This document shows, one piece after another, positions 6,111 through 8,004 of a stretch of DNA of 8,004 nucleotides. The notes beneath the pieces are model-generated. The model was not told where the DNA came from. It saw only the letters and a list, made by a program, of their open reading frames with translations, and made no database searches. Positions within the stretch are counted from its first letter, which is position 1; each line of letters opens with the position of its first letter. A program made the position numbers and the translations under genes. Source of the DNA: Tissierella_B sp964485455 (GTDB taxonomy: Bacteria; Bacillota; Clostridia; Tissierellales; Tissierellaceae); assembly GCA_964485455.1 (NCBI GenBank), contig CAZAJU010000088.1:1-8004 (forward strand), in the 5' to 3' direction.

Positions 6111-6122
6111 CCGGAGGATCCT

Positions 6123-7103
6123 ATGGATTTAAACAACATTATAGGCAATGAAAGGGCAAAAGAAACCCTGAAAATGGCCTTAAGAAATAAAACCCTTAGT
6201 CATAGCTATCTTTTTGAAGGTGATGATGGACTGGGTAAGAAAAAAATAGCATATTTATTTGCAAAGACCCTTCTTTGTAAGGAAGGTGGGGAGGAGCCTT
6301 GTAACAAATGCACATCATGCATGAAATTTGATGGAGGGAATCATCCTGATTTATTAGTAGTAGAACCTGAAAAGGGAACCATAAAAAAGGGTGAGATTGA
6401 AGAACTTATCAAGAGTGTTGCAACGGCTCCTTTTGAATCTAAAAGAAAGGTATTTATAATAGATGATAGCCATAAGATGAGTCTAGAGGCAAAAAATGCA
6501 CTTCTAAAGACTTTGGAGGAGCCGCCGGAATACATAAATATAATTTTAATATCTTCAAGTATCAATCATCTTCTGCCAACAATACTATCTAGGATGCAAA
6601 GCATCAAATTCTATCCAGTAAATTCAAAAGAAATATCAGATCTATTAGTTAATTTATATGGAAAAGCAAGGGAAGAGGCTGACTTTATTGCAGATTTTAC
6701 CAAGGGTTCAGTAGGTATGTCAATTCAACTTGCAACAAGCAGTGATTTCTTTCAAAGGAGAGAAGAGATTGTAGGTCTTATAGACAATCTGCTTCGAGGA
6801 GATGGTACTAAAGCTTTAAACTCTATGAATTTTTTCAATGATAATAAGGAAGAAATCGATCAGATACTAGATATGCTATTATATTGGTTTAGAGATTTGC
6901 TAATATATAAAGCGTTGGGTGAAAATAAGCTTATCATAAATATGGACAAGATAGCCTTCTTGTCGAAACAATCTTTTATGGATATTACTAGAATTAATGA
7001 TAAAATAGATAAGATACAGCAGACTAAAGACAATATTAGCCGAAATGTTAATTATCAGTTGTCAATAGAGTCAATGCTTTTATATATACAGGAGGAATTT
7101 TGA
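6123..7103 (+). CDS. holB: DNA polymerase III subunit delta'
   Basis: This 326-residue clamp-loader subunit belongs to the complex that opens the beta sliding clamp at the replication fork. The AAA+ region starts with IIGNERAKETL. It has a P-loop-like GDDGLGKK at 33-40, a zinc module with C52, C60, C63 and C66, a Walker B-like segment FIIDDSHKMS at 111-120, and the conserved NALLKTLEEPP at 125-135. The family motif usually read as SRC appears as S156-R157-M158, with methionine replacing cysteine. The C-terminal part (about 200-326) is helical and variable, as usual for the collar domain. Delta' is generally not an active ATPase, so the imperfect Walker motifs are expected. GGAGG at 6113-6117 is 5 bases before the ATG. 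The stop TGA shares its last base with the ricT start, which suggests translational coupling. Confidence 0.95.
   Translation: MDLNNIIGNERAKETLKMALRNKTLSHSYLFEGDDGLGKKKIAYLFAKTLLCKEGGEEPCNKCTSCMKFDGGNHPDLLVVEPEKGTIKKGEIEELIKSVATAPFESKRKVFIIDDSHKMSLEAKNALLKTLEEPPEYINIILISSSINHLLPTILSRMQSIKFYPVNSKEISDLLVNLYGKAREEADFIADFTKGSVGMSIQLATSSDFFQRREEIVGLIDNLLRGDGTKALNSMNFFNDNKEEIDQILDMLLYWFRDLLIYKALGENKLIINMDKIAFLSKQSFMDITRINDKIDKIQQTKDNISRNVNYQLSIESMLLYIQEEF
7091..7095 (+). promoter_or_regulatory. Ribosome binding site for ricT inside the end of holB
   Basis: GGAGG within the last holB codons is 7 bases from the ATG at 7103. That ATG overlaps the holB stop (TGATG). A TTG at 7100 in the same frame would add one residue but is less favoured. 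Confidence 0.7.
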
Positions 7104-7987
7104 TGGTCACAGTAGTAGGAGTTAGATTTAAAAAGGCGGGAAAGATATATTATTTCGATCCCGATAGTATAGATGTGAAATTTAACGATTTTGTTGTAGT
7201 AGAAACTGCAAGGGGAATTGAATTTGGTCATGTAGTCATAGGACCTAGAGAAATTGACGAAAAGGATATTATATCCCCACTTAAAAAGGTAATTAGAATA
7301 GCCTTGGATGAGGATTTTGAGGTACACAGAGAAAATAAAAGCAAGGCAAAGGAAGCTATAGAAGTCTGTCAAGCTAAGGTTGATGAACATGGTTTGAAAA
7401 TGAAGCTTGTAGATGTGGAATATACCTTTGATAATAACAAGGTAATCTTCTATTTTACTGCAGATGGAAGAGTAGATTTTAGAGATTTAGTCAAGGATTT
7501 AGCTGCTATATTTAAAACTAGAATTGAATTGAGGCAGATAGGTGTAAGAGACGAGTCTAAAATGATAGGTGGAATCGGACCTTGTGGTAAGGTTGTATGC
7601 TGTGCCCAGTTTTTAGGGGAGTTTGCTCCTGTATCCATAAAGATGGCTAAGGAACAAAGTCTATCATTAAATCCAACTAAAATATCAGGACTATGTGGAA
7701 GATTAATGTGTTGTTTAAAATATGAACATGAGACATATGAGGAGCTTTTGAAGAAGATGCCTCAAGTAGGAAGTATAGTGGTTACACCTCTTGGACGTGG
7801 TACAATAATCGATTCTTATACTTTACTTGAGAGAGTAAAGGTAAAGATTAAATTAAAAGATGGTACCGATGATATAGTTCAATATCAAGTTGAAGATATA
7901 CAGACTACTGGAGAAATAGACCCTGCTTATGCTAAGCTAAATGAGGATGAACATTCAATATCCGACGTAAAACACCTAGAAGATTAA
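7103..7987 (+). CDS. ricT: PSP1-domain regulatory iron-sulfur protein RicT (YaaT)
   Basis: This 294-residue protein is a PSP1-domain member matching B. subtilis RicT/YaaT. With RicA (YmcA) and RicF (YlbF) it forms the Ric complex, which carries [4Fe-4S] clusters and directs RNase Y cleavage of many mRNAs, affecting competence, biofilm formation and sporulation. Visible features are the N-terminal VVGVRFKKAGKIYYF, the PSP1 core (about 55-140), and two cysteine groups, C161 with C166-C167 (GPCGKVVCC) and C198 with C203-C204 (GLCGRLMCC), the expected cluster ligands. A small beta-rich segment follows (about 222-265). The acidic tail (about 270-294) is typical of variable C-termini in this family. 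It overlaps holB by one base, and the holB-ricT order is conserved in Firmicutes. Other Ric members are not in the window, so the complex is inferred. Confidence 0.95.
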   Translation: MVTVVGVRFKKAGKIYYFDPDSIDVKFNDFVVVETARGIEFGHVVIGPREIDEKDIISPLKKVIRIALDEDFEVHRENKSKAKEAIEVCQAKVDEHGLKMKLVDVEYTFDNNKVIFYFTADGRVDFRDLVKDLAAIFKTRIELRQIGVRDESKMIGGIGPCGKVVCCAQFLGEFAPVSIKMAKEQSLSLNPTKISGLCGRLMCCLKYEHETYEELLKKMPQVGSIVVTPLGRGTIIDSYTLLERVKVKIKLKDGTDDIVQYQVEDIQTTGEIDPAYAKLNEDEHSISDVKHLED

Positions 7988-8004
7988 TGACCTAACCCGA
8001 TTTG

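Noticed and set aside
7055..7390. 111-codon open frame on the minus strand across the holB-ricT junction
   Set aside because: It lies over two well-recognised genes and the product is unlike a known family.
7988..8004. Start of a downstream gene after ricT
   Set aside because: Only 17 bases remain, with no ribosome binding site or start that can be judged.

Overview
The window is a stretch of low-GC, AT-rich chromosome from an endospore-forming Firmicute, most likely an anaerobic member of the Clostridia. Two small sporulation regulators (BofA and a Gin/CsfB-type sigma-G inhibitor), purine-rich Shine-Dalgarno sites and the gene order all point there. The order bofA - csfB - yaaO - tmk - darA - holB - ricT matches the region downstream of recR in Bacillus subtilis. 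All genes lie on the + strand. I saw no RNA genes, CRISPR arrays, transposases or phage genes.

Layout. Positions 1-105 hold an unassigned open frame entering from upstream. Next comes bofA (145-411), followed by a perfect 26-bp palindrome at 467-492 that probably ends the bofA transcript. Positions 588-2983 hold a two-gene AmmeMemoRadiSam cassette: a LigB/MEMO-superfamily plus AMMECR1 fusion, and its partner radical SAM protein. A small gin/csfB gene (3078-3269) follows. After a good sigma-A-like promoter (3282-3310) comes a compact run of six genes: an Orn/Lys/Arg-decarboxylase-family PLP enzyme (3353-4771), tmk (4784-5401), two tandem darA-type c-di-AMP receptor genes (5486-5812 and 5826-6110), holB (6123-7103) and ricT (7103-7987). 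Positions 7988-8004 are too short to assign.

How the genes fit together. tmk and holB serve dTTP supply and the replication clamp loader. DarA proteins sense cyclic di-AMP. RicT belongs to the Fe-S Ric complex that directs RNase Y. BofA and Gin control late sigma factors during sporulation. The AmmeMemoRadiSam pair is a widespread set whose reaction I cannot name; here it sits between two sporulation genes.

Most of the window is a conserved housekeeping and sporulation neighbourhood. The points most worth a second look are the cassette of unknown chemistry, the divergent second DarA with a shortened loop in the slot where B. subtilis has yaaR, and the palindrome after bofA, which resembles a dispersed repeat. 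I found no clear evidence of an entirely new system.
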